Source: Verrucomicrobiaceae bacterium (GTDB lineage Bacteria; Verrucomicrobiota; Verrucomicrobiia; Verrucomicrobiales; Verrucomicrobiaceae). Taken from it: DNA of 53,831 nt. Shown here one piece after another: positions 41,843 to 50,091 of the stretch. Each line of letters begins with the position of its first letter. The stretch's first letter is position 1. Location of the stretch: positions 1-53,831 of the forward strand of contig CANGYJ010000010.1 in assembly GCA_947458455.1 (NCBI GenBank). Reading direction: 5' to 3'. Both the position numbers and the translations under genes were made by a program. The notes under the pieces are model-generated. The model did no database searches. It was not told the DNA's origin and worked only from the letters and a program-made list of their open reading frames with translations.

Positions 41843-41861
41843 GCCAGAAGGGCGACTCGCT

Positions 41862-43940
41862 ATGAGCCGCTCCATCCTTTTCATCCTGCTTACTGCCTCC
41901 CAGTCTCTCCTGGCGCAGCAGCCACATCGTCATGATCCGGCGCACAACCATAAGGACGAGGTGATCCCGCTCGACGAGGTCATCATTTCGGCCCCGCTGG
42001 ATCGTCCGCTGTATCAGCAGGCGCAGGCAGCCTCCATTTTGGCCTCCGATGCGCTGACGCTGGGCAGCGAGGCTTCGCTGGGACAAACGCTGAGCCGGGT
42101 GCCAGGCGTGAGCAGCTCTTACTTTGGGGCGTCCGCCAGCCGGCCCATCATTCGCGGCCTCGAAGGAGATCGAATCAAGGTGCTGCAAAACGGCCTCAAT
42201 ACGATCGATGCCTCGGCGGCGAGTCCGGACCATGGCGTGAGCTTTGATGTGTCGAATTTGAAGTCCATCGAGGTCGTGCGGGGTCCGGCGACGCTGCTTT
42301 ACGGCTCGAATGCCATCGGCGGCGTGGTGAATGCCATCGACGGTCGCATCGTGGATGAGAAGCTGGAGGCAGGCACGATTCGCGGTTCGCTCGGCAGCCG
42401 GTTCAGCAGCGTGGATCAGGGCTACGCCATGAATTTCATGCTGGAAGGCGGGCTCGGTCACGGGCTGGCCTTTCACCTCGAAGGCTTCACGCGGGCAGCG
42501 GAGGACTTCCGCGTGCCGGGTGAGCTGCGCTCAAGCGCCTTTCAGGAGAGGAACCCGCTGGCGGCGGGCACACCGGAGCCGCGTGAAGTCGTTCCTAACA
42601 GCTACCTGCGTGCCGAGGGGCTGAGCGGCGGCCTGAGCTATGTGTGGGATGAGGGCTTCATCGGCTTTTCGTGGTCGGAATATCACTCCCGCTATGGCTC
42701 CACGGTGGCGCAGGATGTGTTCATCGACCTGAACCAGACCCGCCTGGATGTGCGTGGGGCGTTTTACAACCCGCTGCCAAAGATCAAGGAGCTGAGCTAC
42801 CGCTTTGCGTGGTCGGACTACGAGCACACGGAGTTCGAGGGCGGCCAGGATAATACGGTCTTCAAAAACGACGGCTACGATCTCCGGGTGGAGGCGAAGC
42901 ATGAAAAGATCGCGGGGCTGGAAGGTGTGATCGGCTTTCAATCGGACCGCAGTGATTTCATGATCAGTGGAGAAGAGGCATTCATGCCACCTTCGATCAC
43001 ACAGACGAACTCGGCTTTTTTCTTTGAGGAGCTGGCGGCCACTGAAAAGCTACGTTTCCAGTTTGGCGGACGTTACGACCACATCGATGTGGATTCCGTG
43101 CAAAACGATGTCTTCGGCCCGGCCATCCAGCGGAACTTCGACAACCTCAGCGGGTCCATCGGCGCGGTTTACACGCCGAATGAAGACTACGCTGCGGCCT
43201 TGACCCTCACCTATGCGGAACGTGCACCGACGGCTCAGGAGCTTTTCGCCAATGGCGTGCATGCGGCGACGAGCACGTTTGAGCTAGGCAATCCAAATCT
43301 CGGCCTGGAGAGCTCGCTGGGCATTGATTTGAACCTGCGCAAGCGCACCGGCTGGGTCACCGGCTCCATCGGCGGCTACTACACCCGCTACAATGGCTTC
43401 ATCGGTCTCTTCCCCACTGGTGCCGTCCGCGTGACGCCGGATGGAGATGTCTTCAATGAATTCGGCTACAGCAGCGTGGATGCGGAGTATCTCGGCGGAG
43501 AGGTGGAAGCGCAGTTTCACCTGCTGCATCCGCTGGAGGGCACGGAGGCCGATGCTCCGCGCACGAACCTGCACTGGGAAGTGCGAGCGGATGCGGTGCG
43601 TGCCCGCAATGCGGAAAGCGGCGGTTCCCTGCCCCGCATCCCGCCTTTCCATCTCACCAATGCGCTCGTCTTTCAGCGTGGCGGCTTCACCGCCCGCCTC
43701 GAAGGCATTTACACTGCTCCGCAGGATCGCCTCGCGGCGAATGAGCTGCGCACGGACAGCTACTTCCTCCTGAACGCCTCAGTGAACTACGAATTCAAGA
43801 TCGCCAAGACCACCTGTGATGTGTTCGTCAAAGGCATGAACCTCACCAACGAGCAAGCCCGTGAGCATACCTCCTTTTTGAAGGACCAGCTCCCGCTGCC
43901 GGGTCGCGGTCTGGTGGTGGGCATGCAGATGAAGTTTTGA
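41862..43940 (+). CDS. TonB-dependent outer membrane receptor, His-rich N-terminus (ZnuD-like)
   Basis: A 692-residue TonB receptor. After a signal peptide (MSRSILFILLTASQSLLA) the mature N-terminus is PHRHDPAHNHKDE, four histidines in nine residues. The TonB-box-like EVIISA and plug domain (LGQTLSRVPGV, RPIIRGLEGDRIKVLQNGL, SIEVVRGPATLLYGSNAIGG) follow, then a 22-strand type barrel ending VVGMQMKF. The His-rich start, palindromic upstream element and plug details resemble zinc receptors such as ZnuD. Metal specificity is inferred. No inner-membrane transporter gene follows. Confidence 0.87.
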   Translation: MSRSILFILLTASQSLLAQQPHRHDPAHNHKDEVIPLDEVIISAPLDRPLYQQAQAASILASDALTLGSEASLGQTLSRVPGVSSSYFGASASRPIIRGLEGDRIKVLQNGLNTIDASAASPDHGVSFDVSNLKSIEVVRGPATLLYGSNAIGGVVNAIDGRIVDEKLEAGTIRGSLGSRFSSVDQGYAMNFMLEGGLGHGLAFHLEGFTRAAEDFRVPGELRSSAFQERNPLAAGTPEPREVVPNSYLRAEGLSGGLSYVWDEGFIGFSWSEYHSRYGSTVAQDVFIDLNQTRLDVRGAFYNPLPKIKELSYRFAWSDYEHTEFEGGQDNTVFKNDGYDLRVEAKHEKIAGLEGVIGFQSDRSDFMISGEEAFMPPSITQTNSAFFFEELAATEKLRFQFGGRYDHIDVDSVQNDVFGPAIQRNFDNLSGSIGAVYTPNEDYAAALTLTYAERAPTAQELFANGVHAATSTFELGNPNLGLESSLGIDLNLRKRTGWVTGSIGGYYTRYNGFIGLFPTGAVRVTPDGDVFNEFGYSSVDAEYLGGEVEAQFHLLHPLEGTEADAPRTNLHWEVRADAVRARNAESGGSLPRIPPFHLTNALVFQRGGFTARLEGIYTAPQDRLAANELRTDSYFLLNASVNYEFKIAKTTCDVFVKGMNLTNEQAREHTSFLKDQLPLPGRGLVVGMQMKF

Positions 43941-44016
43941 TGTGCGATGCCAAATGCTGAGTGCTGGCGGGAGAATTAGGTATTGGCTTCCCAAGGTGAT
44001 GTGGCATGATCTTGGC

Positions 44017-44238
44017 ATGCAATACGATCCAGATGATGAATGGCAGGAGTGGTTCCGACTCGGGCCGCTCGACCGCTGGAATGAAAGCATGAAACTGTGG
44101 GCGCAGTACCTCGCCCAAGGAGGTAGCCTTGATCCCGAACCCGATTCACAAAGTCCTTTCAACTTTCCAGAACTTCAAGGTTCGCGCCCTGTTGATGGGC
44201 GGTCAGGCCTGCGTGTTTTACGGCGGGGCGGAGTTTAG
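44017..44238 (+). CDS. 73-residue protein overlapping a nucleotidyltransferase gene
   Basis: It begins MQYDPDDEWQEWFRLGPLDR and ends RSGLRVLRRGGV. I recall short proteins with DEW.EW....RW..SM.LW, GGSLDPEPDSQSPF and a terminal RVLRRGGV next to nucleotidyltransferase genes in PVC and other bacteria, which supports real coding. Its last 110 bases also code, in another frame, for the start of the following gene, so both proteins constrain the same DNA. Function unknown; antitoxin-like partner is a guess. Confidence 0.62.
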   Translation: MQYDPDDEWQEWFRLGPLDRWNESMKLWAQYLAQGGSLDPEPDSQSPFNFPELQGSRPVDGRSGLRVLRRGGV

Positions 44239-44872
44239 CCGCGATACGGATTTTGCGATCCTGGCGGATGAAACAAACCTCACCCATCTGAGATCGGCGA
44301 TCCATGCACTCCGAGCGGAGGTGATCGCCGTGCCGCCTTTTTCCATGCAGCACCTTCTGGATGGTCACGCCGTTCATTTTCGCTGCCAGCACCCGGAGGC
44401 CAAAGGCATGCGAGTGGATGTGATGGCCCGAATGCGTGGTGTGGCTGACTTCCATGCTCTGTGGGAACGCCGCACGACCCTGGAGGGAACTGACGGCACC
44501 ATTTATGATCTCATGTCTCTGCCGGACCTCGTGCAGGCCAAGAAAACCCAGCGTGACAAGGACTGGCCGATGATCCGGCGACTGATCGAAGCGGATCATG
44601 CAGCCTGTCAAAATGCTCCCACTCCATCGCAGTTGCGTTTTTGGCTGGCTGAGGCCCGCACGCCTGAACTCCTCATCGAGCTGGCTCAGCAACACCGCAA
44701 AGAGGCCGAATCCATTTCCAGCCGCCCTGCGGTTGCCGCCGCCCTTCTCGGCCATGAATCACAGGTGGAGATGGCTCTCGAGGATGAAGAACGTGCCGAA
44801 CGATTGGCCGACAAAACCTACTGGGAACCTTTGAAGCGTGAACTGGAGCAGCTCCGGCGGGCTTCACATTGA
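44129..44872 (+). CDS. Nucleotidyltransferase-fold protein with TTG start
   Basis: A 247-residue protein. The nucleotidyltransferase motif is LLMGGQACVFYGGAEFSRDTDF with D39-x-D41 as metal ligands; AVHFRCQHPEAKGMRVDVMARMRGV supplies the third acidic strand. SLPDLVQAKKTQRDKDWPMI RRL is typical of this uncharacterised family. The start is TTG at 44129 because a strong AAGGAGG precedes it with good spacing and the family begins there. It overlaps the 73-residue gene by 110 bases. The C-terminal 70 residues are helical and charged. Toxin or modifying role is inferred only. Confidence 0.78.
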   Translation: MIPNPIHKVLSTFQNFKVRALLMGGQACVFYGGAEFSRDTDFAILADETNLTHLRSAIHALRAEVIAVPPFSMQHLLDGHAVHFRCQHPEAKGMRVDVMARMRGVADFHALWERRTTLEGTDGTIYDLMSLPDLVQAKKTQRDKDWPMIRRLIEADHAACQNAPTPSQLRFWLAEARTPELLIELAQQHRKEAESISSRPAVAAALLGHESQVEMALEDEERAERLADKTYWEPLKRELEQLRRASH

Positions 44873-44881
44873 GGCAACGTC

Positions 44882-45985
44882 CTAGCTGGTTTGCATGCTC
44901 ACCACCAGCGCCTCTTCCGGGTGGAAGCTGACAAAGACACGCTCACCCCGCTGCGGAAGGCCGCCGGAAGCGACGAAGCGGTTGTTTGGCATTTGCACGA
45001 GCAAGGTCAAATCGCCCGCGTGGACCACGAAGCGCAAGTGGGAGCCAAAGTAATCCACCTCAGCCACGCTGGCGCTGCAAGCATTCACACGCTCGGAGGC
45101 GCCGGGACGCTCGCGGGTGAGCAGGAGCTTCTCTGGCCGGACCATGACACGCACTTCCTGGCCCATCGCGAGGGCTTCATTCGCCCGAACCATGGGATTA
45201 CCGATGCCATCGCAGAAAACGCGGACGTAACCTTCGTGCCGCACCTCCAGCACCTTGCCGGTGAAGAAATTCGCATCGCCCACAAAACCGGCCACGAAGT
45301 CGGTTCGCGGTGTGTCGTAGAGATTGGAAGGGGCGTCGATCTGCTCCACGCGACCCGCGTTCATCACCGCGATGCGATCACTCAGGCTCATGGCCTCGCC
45401 CTGGTCGTGAGTCACGTAGATGAAGGTGATGCCCACCTGCTCGTGAATGGCCCGCAACTCTAGCAGCATGTGCTGGCGCAGTTTGAGATCGAGCGCGGCG
45501 AGCGGTTCATCGAGCAGCAGCACCTGCGGTCGATTCACCAGAGCGCGGGCAATCGCCACCCGTTGACGCTGGCCGCCACTGAGCTGTGCGGGAAACTTTT
45601 TGGCATGCTCGCCGAGTTTGACCAGCTCCAGCATGGCCTTCACCTCATTCTCGATTTCCTCGCGACCACGGCCCGCCATCTTCAAACCGAAGGCGATGTT
45701 TTCCGCGACGCTGAGATGCGGGAAGAGGGCGTAGTTTTGAAACACCGTGTTCACTGGGCGGCGCTCTGGCGGGAGGTGCGTGATGTCTTTTCCATCCAGC
45801 ACGAGGCGTCCGCGATCCGGCTGCTCGAAGCCGGCGATCATGCGCAGCAGCGTGGTTTTTCCACAGCCGCTCGGCCCGAGCAGAGAGAAAGCCTCGCCAC
45901 GGGCAATTTCCAGCGAAACGCCAACGACGGCGCGATGCGTGCCGAAGGCTTTGCTGACGTTTTCGATCTGGAGGAGGCCGGCCAT
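44882..45985 (-). CDS. potA: ABC transporter ATP-binding protein, PotA type
   Basis: A 367-residue ATPase of the polyamine/iron/sulfate importer type. Walker A is GPSGCGKTT (38-46), Q-loop VFQNYALFPHLS, signature LSGGQRQRVAIARAL, Walker B LLLDEPLAALD, H-loop YVTHDQGEA. The C-terminal 120 residues form a TOBE domain. The PotA name is by overall likeness; the substrate cannot be told. No permease or binding-protein gene lies beside it in the window. It is divergent from the pseudokinase gene. Confidence 0.82.
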   Translation of the reverse strand: MAGLLQIENVSKAFGTHRAVVGVSLEIARGEAFSLLGPSGCGKTTLLRMIAGFEQPDRGRLVLDGKDITHLPPERRPVNTVFQNYALFPHLSVAENIAFGLKMAGRGREEIENEVKAMLELVKLGEHAKKFPAQLSGGQRQRVAIARALVNRPQVLLLDEPLAALDLKLRQHMLLELRAIHEQVGITFIYVTHDQGEAMSLSDRIAVMNAGRVEQIDAPSNLYDTPRTDFVAGFVGDANFFTGKVLEVRHEGYVRVFCDGIGNPMVRANEALAMGQEVRVMVRPEKLLLTRERPGASERVNACSASVAEVDYFGSHLRFVVHAGDLTLLVQMPNNRFVASGGLPQRGERVFVSFHPEEALVVSMQTS

Positions 45986-46065
45986 GAGCGGGCAGAGTAA
46001 GATGAGATCACGCCTTGTGGCAAGCCGCTTGCGGCTTTCGACGCACTTGGCAGAATGGCCGCCTC

Positions 46066-48165
46066 ATGCCCGCTCGCTTCAAGACACTCAAAGCCTTGGA
46101 AGAAACCACCACCAGCACTCTCAAGCTCGTGCGGGATAGCCATCTGAAGAGTGACTTCGTGCAGCGGCGCTTCAAAACCGCCGACACGGCAGAGATCGAG
46201 GGCCTGCAAAGGCTCTTCGCCCAGCTCGCCACTCTCGAAAGCCCGCAGCTCGACCGCATCATCGAGGCGGGTGCCGATGAGAAAGGCTTCTTTGTGCTCA
46301 CCCCCGCACCGCTGGAGGGCGTGAGCCTGCCGGAGATGCTCCAACGCGGCCCGCTCTCGGCACAGGAGTTTGAAATCCTCGCCAACCAACTGCTCGATGC
46401 CCTGGAGGTGGTTCACGATCAGGCCATTGTGCATGGTACGCTCACGCCGGAGTGCGTTCGCCTCATCGGGGCCAAGCCCGCCGAATGGCAGGTGCGTCTC
46501 GGCGGCTTTGGCATCGGCTTTGCCGCGCAGGGCACGGAGGAGGAGCAGCAAATCGCCGCCTACCGCTGTGCCGCGCCGGAGCAGTGGGAGAAGTCCCCTG
46601 CCCGCCGCCGCACGGATATTTATGCGCTCGGCTGCGTGCTTTACGAGACACTCGCGGGTCGTCCGGCCTTTCAATCTCGTTCGTTGAAGGAACTGCGAGT
46701 GAAGCATCTCGGCCGTGATTTGCCTGATCTGGCCAAAGTGGCCCTGCATGTGCCGCGATGGATGGCGGACTGGGTGATGAGCCTCATCATCACAGATGCC
46801 GAGACACGCCCGCGGAAGGCAAGCGTGGCCCGCGAAACGTTTGCGATGCGTGAAGCAGCGCCCGCCGCTGCACCTGCCGCGCCGGTTTCACCTGCCACGC
46901 CGCCGATCTCGGCTCCGGTGATGCTGCCGATGAGCCAGCTGGCCCGCAATGCTACCGCGAGCACGATTCCCATCTCCGTCGGCCCGCAGATCGGCGCACC
47001 ACCTGCGCCGCGAAAGCCCACCGCCGTGCTGGCGGCTCCGAAACCTGCCGCGCGGCAGTTTTTACAGCAGCCCGCCGCACGGCCGCTCTGGCACCAGCCT
47101 CTCGTTTGGGGCAGCGCCGCAGCAGTGATTGCCGTGGCTTTGTGGGCGATGATGGGCGGTTCCAAAACAGCCCCCAAGGGCGCTGGAGGCTCCAGCGCCT
47201 CGCTCGTGGACGTGCCGACGACGGATCCCGCTCAGCAGGCCTTTCGCAGCATCGGCACGCTGCGTCAGCGTTACGCCGGACCTGCCACCACACTTGCGGC
47301 CGTGCTCCCAGCGAGCCTTCGCAAGCCCTGGGGCTACGAAAAGCTCCTCACCTGGCTGCGAGCGGATCTCGGCGTGAATACCTTCGAGAGCCGTGACCTC
47401 GATCAACCGGCGAAACTCGGTGACGCGGTGGCCTTGTGGCATGATTTCGGGCCTCTCGGCAAAGACAATGCCATCGCCATCCTTCCCTGGGATTCCGCGA
47501 AGCAGCGTGCCCGCCTGCAATCGCTCCAGCCAGAGGCCGAAAGCCGCCCATTGCGCACCGCTCGGCCCTTCATCGTGTTTGGAAAAGATGCCAAACCCGT
47601 CTCCTCGATGAATTCGCTCGGTGCCACCTCCGGCGAAGGGGTGCCGTTTAGCGATGCGGCGGTCACGGGCGTCACGCTGATCGTGGTGTTTTACCATGAC
47701 AGCAGCCTCGCCGAAAGCACCGGAAGGGTGGCGCAGGTGAATTTTGGCGATGGATCTATGTCCCTCATCACCGATGCCAGCGGCAAAGCCAATTTCAATA
47801 TCGGTGGATCAGCCAGCGCCCCGCCGGAGCAGCGCATGCAGACGGTCCTCGCCGATTCCGCCAGGCTCGACACCACCGTGCCCACCCTGGCGATGGCCTC
47901 CTGGTCTAAAGATGGCCGCATCATCGTGCGCATGATCAATGCCCGTGGTGAAACCGCCTCCGGCACCGGCAACAAACACAGCCCCGTCAAGAGCCTCCAC
48001 AATATCTGTCTCGCAGGTGACGGGTATTGGAGCTTCCGCGATCAAGGGAATAACACGGTTCCTTTCTACGGCGGTATCGCCGAGCTACGCCTCTACAACC
48101 AAGCTGTGAGCCAGAGCGAGATGCAGGCCCTCGAAAAGGAACTCGCGGGTTATTATTTCCCCTGA
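46066..48165 (+). CDS. Membrane pseudokinase with C-terminal LamG-like region
   Basis: A 699-residue protein. Residues 1-260 follow a Ser/Thr kinase fold: IVHGTLTPECVRL where HRDLKPxN is expected, LGGFGIGF where DFG is expected, but a preserved APEQW and TDIYALGCVLYETLAGRPAF. The catalytic Asp, Asn and DFG Asp are missing and no glycine loop is seen, so phosphotransfer is unlikely. A Pro/Ala linker (265-350) precedes one membrane helix (VWGSAAAVIAVALWAMM, about 360-378). The outer part ends with a LamG-like segment (GIAELRLYNQAVSQSEMQAL) usual in planctomycete and verrucomicrobial surface proteins. The end overlaps convergent rarA by 13 bases. Confidence 0.78.
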   Translation: MPARFKTLKALEETTTSTLKLVRDSHLKSDFVQRRFKTADTAEIEGLQRLFAQLATLESPQLDRIIEAGADEKGFFVLTPAPLEGVSLPEMLQRGPLSAQEFEILANQLLDALEVVHDQAIVHGTLTPECVRLIGAKPAEWQVRLGGFGIGFAAQGTEEEQQIAAYRCAAPEQWEKSPARRRTDIYALGCVLYETLAGRPAFQSRSLKELRVKHLGRDLPDLAKVALHVPRWMADWVMSLIITDAETRPRKASVARETFAMREAAPAAAPAAPVSPATPPISAPVMLPMSQLARNATASTIPISVGPQIGAPPAPRKPTAVLAAPKPAARQFLQQPAARPLWHQPLVWGSAAAVIAVALWAMMGGSKTAPKGAGGSSASLVDVPTTDPAQQAFRSIGTLRQRYAGPATTLAAVLPASLRKPWGYEKLLTWLRADLGVNTFESRDLDQPAKLGDAVALWHDFGPLGKDNAIAILPWDSAKQRARLQSLQPEAESRPLRTARPFIVFGKDAKPVSSMNSLGATSGEGVPFSDAAVTGVTLIVVFYHDSSLAESTGRVAQVNFGDGSMSLITDASGKANFNIGGSASAPPEQRMQTVLADSARLDTTVPTLAMASWSKDGRIIVRMINARGETASGTGNKHSPVKSLHNICLAGDGYWSFRDQGNNTVPFYGGIAELRLYNQAVSQSEMQALEKELAGYYFP

Positions 48166-49523
48166 CCACCCGCTGCGGCCTCCCACTGGGATCGCCAGTG
48201 ATCGAGACGCTCCTTGATGCGGGCTTCGAGACCATTGGCGGTGGGTTCATAATAGATGCTGCCACCTTCCAGGCAGCGCTGGGGCACAAAACCGCCCTCG
48301 TAATCGTGCGGATACAGATAGCCTTCGCCATTCCCGAACTGCTTTGCCCCCGCGTAATGCCCATCGCGAAGGTGTTTCGGCACCGGCAGGGTGCGGCCTT
48401 CACGCACTTCCTTGAGCGCCTTATCAATGCCCAGGTAGGCGCGATTACTCTTCGGTGCGGTGGCATTGTAAACAGCGGCGTGAGCCAGGATGATCCGCGC
48501 CTCCGGCATGCCGATGGCCTCCACGGCCTGCTGCGCGGCCACGGCCACTCGCAGCGCATTGCTATCCGCCATGCCCACATCCTCGCTCGCGGCAATGACG
48601 ATACGCCGAGCGATGAAGCGGATCTCCTCGCCCGCATGCAGCATCTTCGCCAGCCAGTAGAGCGTGGCATCCGGATCACTCGCCCGCATGCTCTTGATGA
48701 AAGCGCTGATCGTATCGTAATGCGCATCGCCATCGCCATCATAGACGACGGTCTTCTGCTGCATGCTCTCCTCCGCCGCCGCCAGAGTGATGACGATCTC
48801 ATCCTGCGCATCCGGCGTGGTGGTGAGCACCGCCAGCTCAAGTGCATTCAGACAACGGCGAGCATCGCCATCCGCCACCGTGGCCAGATGAAGCCGCGCA
48901 TCGGCCTCAATGCGCACGTTTTGTCCGCCAAGACCGCGTTCCGAATCGTTCAACGCACGATCCACGAGTCCTTCGAGATCGGCGATGCCCAGCGGCTCCA
49001 GTTGAAACACCTGCGAGCGACTCACCAGCGGGCTGTTGACGTAAAAGAAGGGGTTGTGCGTCGTCGCGCCGATGAAGCGCACCGTGCCACGCTCCAGATG
49101 CGGCAGCAGCACGTCTTGCTGTGCCTTGTTGAAGCGGTGAATCTCATCCACGAACAGGATCGTGGTCTTTTCGTAAAGCCGCAGATGCTGCGCCGCATGC
49201 TCCGCCTCTCGGCGAATGTCCGCCACGGTGCTCTCCACGCCGCTGAGCGTGATGAAGCGTGATTTCGTCTCCTGGCTGATGATGTGCGCCAGCGTCGTTT
49301 TGCCGACGCCGGGAGGTCCGTAGAGGATGATGGATGAAAAACGATCCGCCTGCACCGCCCGGCGCAGCAGCTTTCCCTCCGCCAGGATATGCTGCTGGCC
49401 GGTGTATTCCTCCATCGACCTCGGTCGCATGCGTGAGGCCAGTGGAGCCACCTTCCCATGCAGCGTCACCGCGCCGCGATTCGGCTCGGCGGCGGGTGGT
49501 TGGACAAAAAAATCATCAGGCAT
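48153..49523 (-). CDS. rarA: Replication-associated recombination protein A (MgsA/RarA)
   Basis: A 456-residue AAA+ ATPase. The ATG at 49523 starts MPDDFFVQPPA. PLASRMRPRSMEEYTGQQHI, Walker A LYGPPGVGKT (69-76 core), Walker B LFVDEIHRFNKAQQD, sensor GATTHNPFF and the arginine finger region SRSQVF are typical, followed by the tetramerisation domain with IKSMRASDPDATLYWLA and the conserved C-terminus PHDYEGGFVPQ. RarA acts at stalled replication forks. It is convergent with the pseudokinase gene and divergent from the Rrf2 gene. Confidence 0.95.
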   Translation of the reverse strand: MPDDFFVQPPAAEPNRGAVTLHGKVAPLASRMRPRSMEEYTGQQHILAEGKLLRRAVQADRFSSIILYGPPGVGKTTLAHIISQETKSRFITLSGVESTVADIRREAEHAAQHLRLYEKTTILFVDEIHRFNKAQQDVLLPHLERGTVRFIGATTHNPFFYVNSPLVSRSQVFQLEPLGIADLEGLVDRALNDSERGLGGQNVRIEADARLHLATVADGDARRCLNALELAVLTTTPDAQDEIVITLAAAEESMQQKTVVYDGDGDAHYDTISAFIKSMRASDPDATLYWLAKMLHAGEEIRFIARRIVIAASEDVGMADSNALRVAVAAQQAVEAIGMPEARIILAHAAVYNATAPKSNRAYLGIDKALKEVREGRTLPVPKHLRDGHYAGAKQFGNGEGYLYPHDYEGGFVPQRCLEGGSIYYEPTANGLEARIKERLDHWRSQWEAAAGGQGK

Positions 49524-49591
49524 GGGAGCGCAGCAGATGCCGAGCAATTGGCGCTTTGCACTTCGATTTTGCCCGCCACACTGGCCGCACG

Positions 49592-49999
49592 ATGAAAGTC
49601 TCCAAGAAAGCCGAATACGCCCTCCGCGCCCTTGCGGCGATGGGGCGTGCCCGCGAGGGGACCAATTTTTCCATCCAGGACCTCGCTCGTGCGGAAAATA
49701 TCCCACTGAAGTTTCTGGAGCAGATTCTCCTCGCTCTGAAAAACGGCGGCCTACTTCGCAGCAAGCGCGGCGTAGGCGGCGGCTACCAGCTCGTCACAAA
49801 ACCTCAGCGCATCACCCTCGGCGAAGTCGTCGCGATCTTTGATGGTCCCTTTGATCCGCTGCCTGGCGCGGACGATGAAGCGCTAGGACAAGTCTTCGCC
49901 GCTTTGCGGGAGCAGGTGCTGCATTGGTTCAGCGAAACGACCGTGGCCGACGTGATCGAAAAGGAACGCCAGCGCGAAAGCGTGAGCTTTGACATTTGA
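49592..49999 (+). CDS. Rrf2-family transcriptional regulator without cysteine ligands
   Basis: A 135-residue Rrf2 protein. The ATG at 49592 starts MKVSKKAEYALRALAAMGRA. A winged helix (SIQDLARAENIPLKFLEQIL, LRSKRGVGGGYQL) and the dimerisation helix EQVLHWFSETTVADVIEKER are clear. There is no cysteine at all, so it cannot bind an iron-sulfur cluster the way IscR or NsrR do; it may respond to another signal or partner, as CymR does. Targets unknown; the large PVC gene lies 92 bases downstream. Confidence 0.88.
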   Translation: MKVSKKAEYALRALAAMGRAREGTNFSIQDLARAENIPLKFLEQILLALKNGGLLRSKRGVGGGYQLVTKPQRITLGEVVAIFDGPFDPLPGADDEALGQVFAALREQVLHWFSETTVADVIEKERQRESVSFDI

Positions 50000-50091
50000 T
50001 CCCCCCCTAAAAAAAAGGTTCCGACAGGCATTTTTCTTGTCCGGTTCGGGCTTTTGGTGCGGTATATCGGCTCCCCCGATTTTTTCCAACC

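Noticed and set aside
44882..45985. Polyamine uptake operon
   Set aside because: Only the ATPase is present; no permease or binding protein lies beside it, so the substrate is left open.
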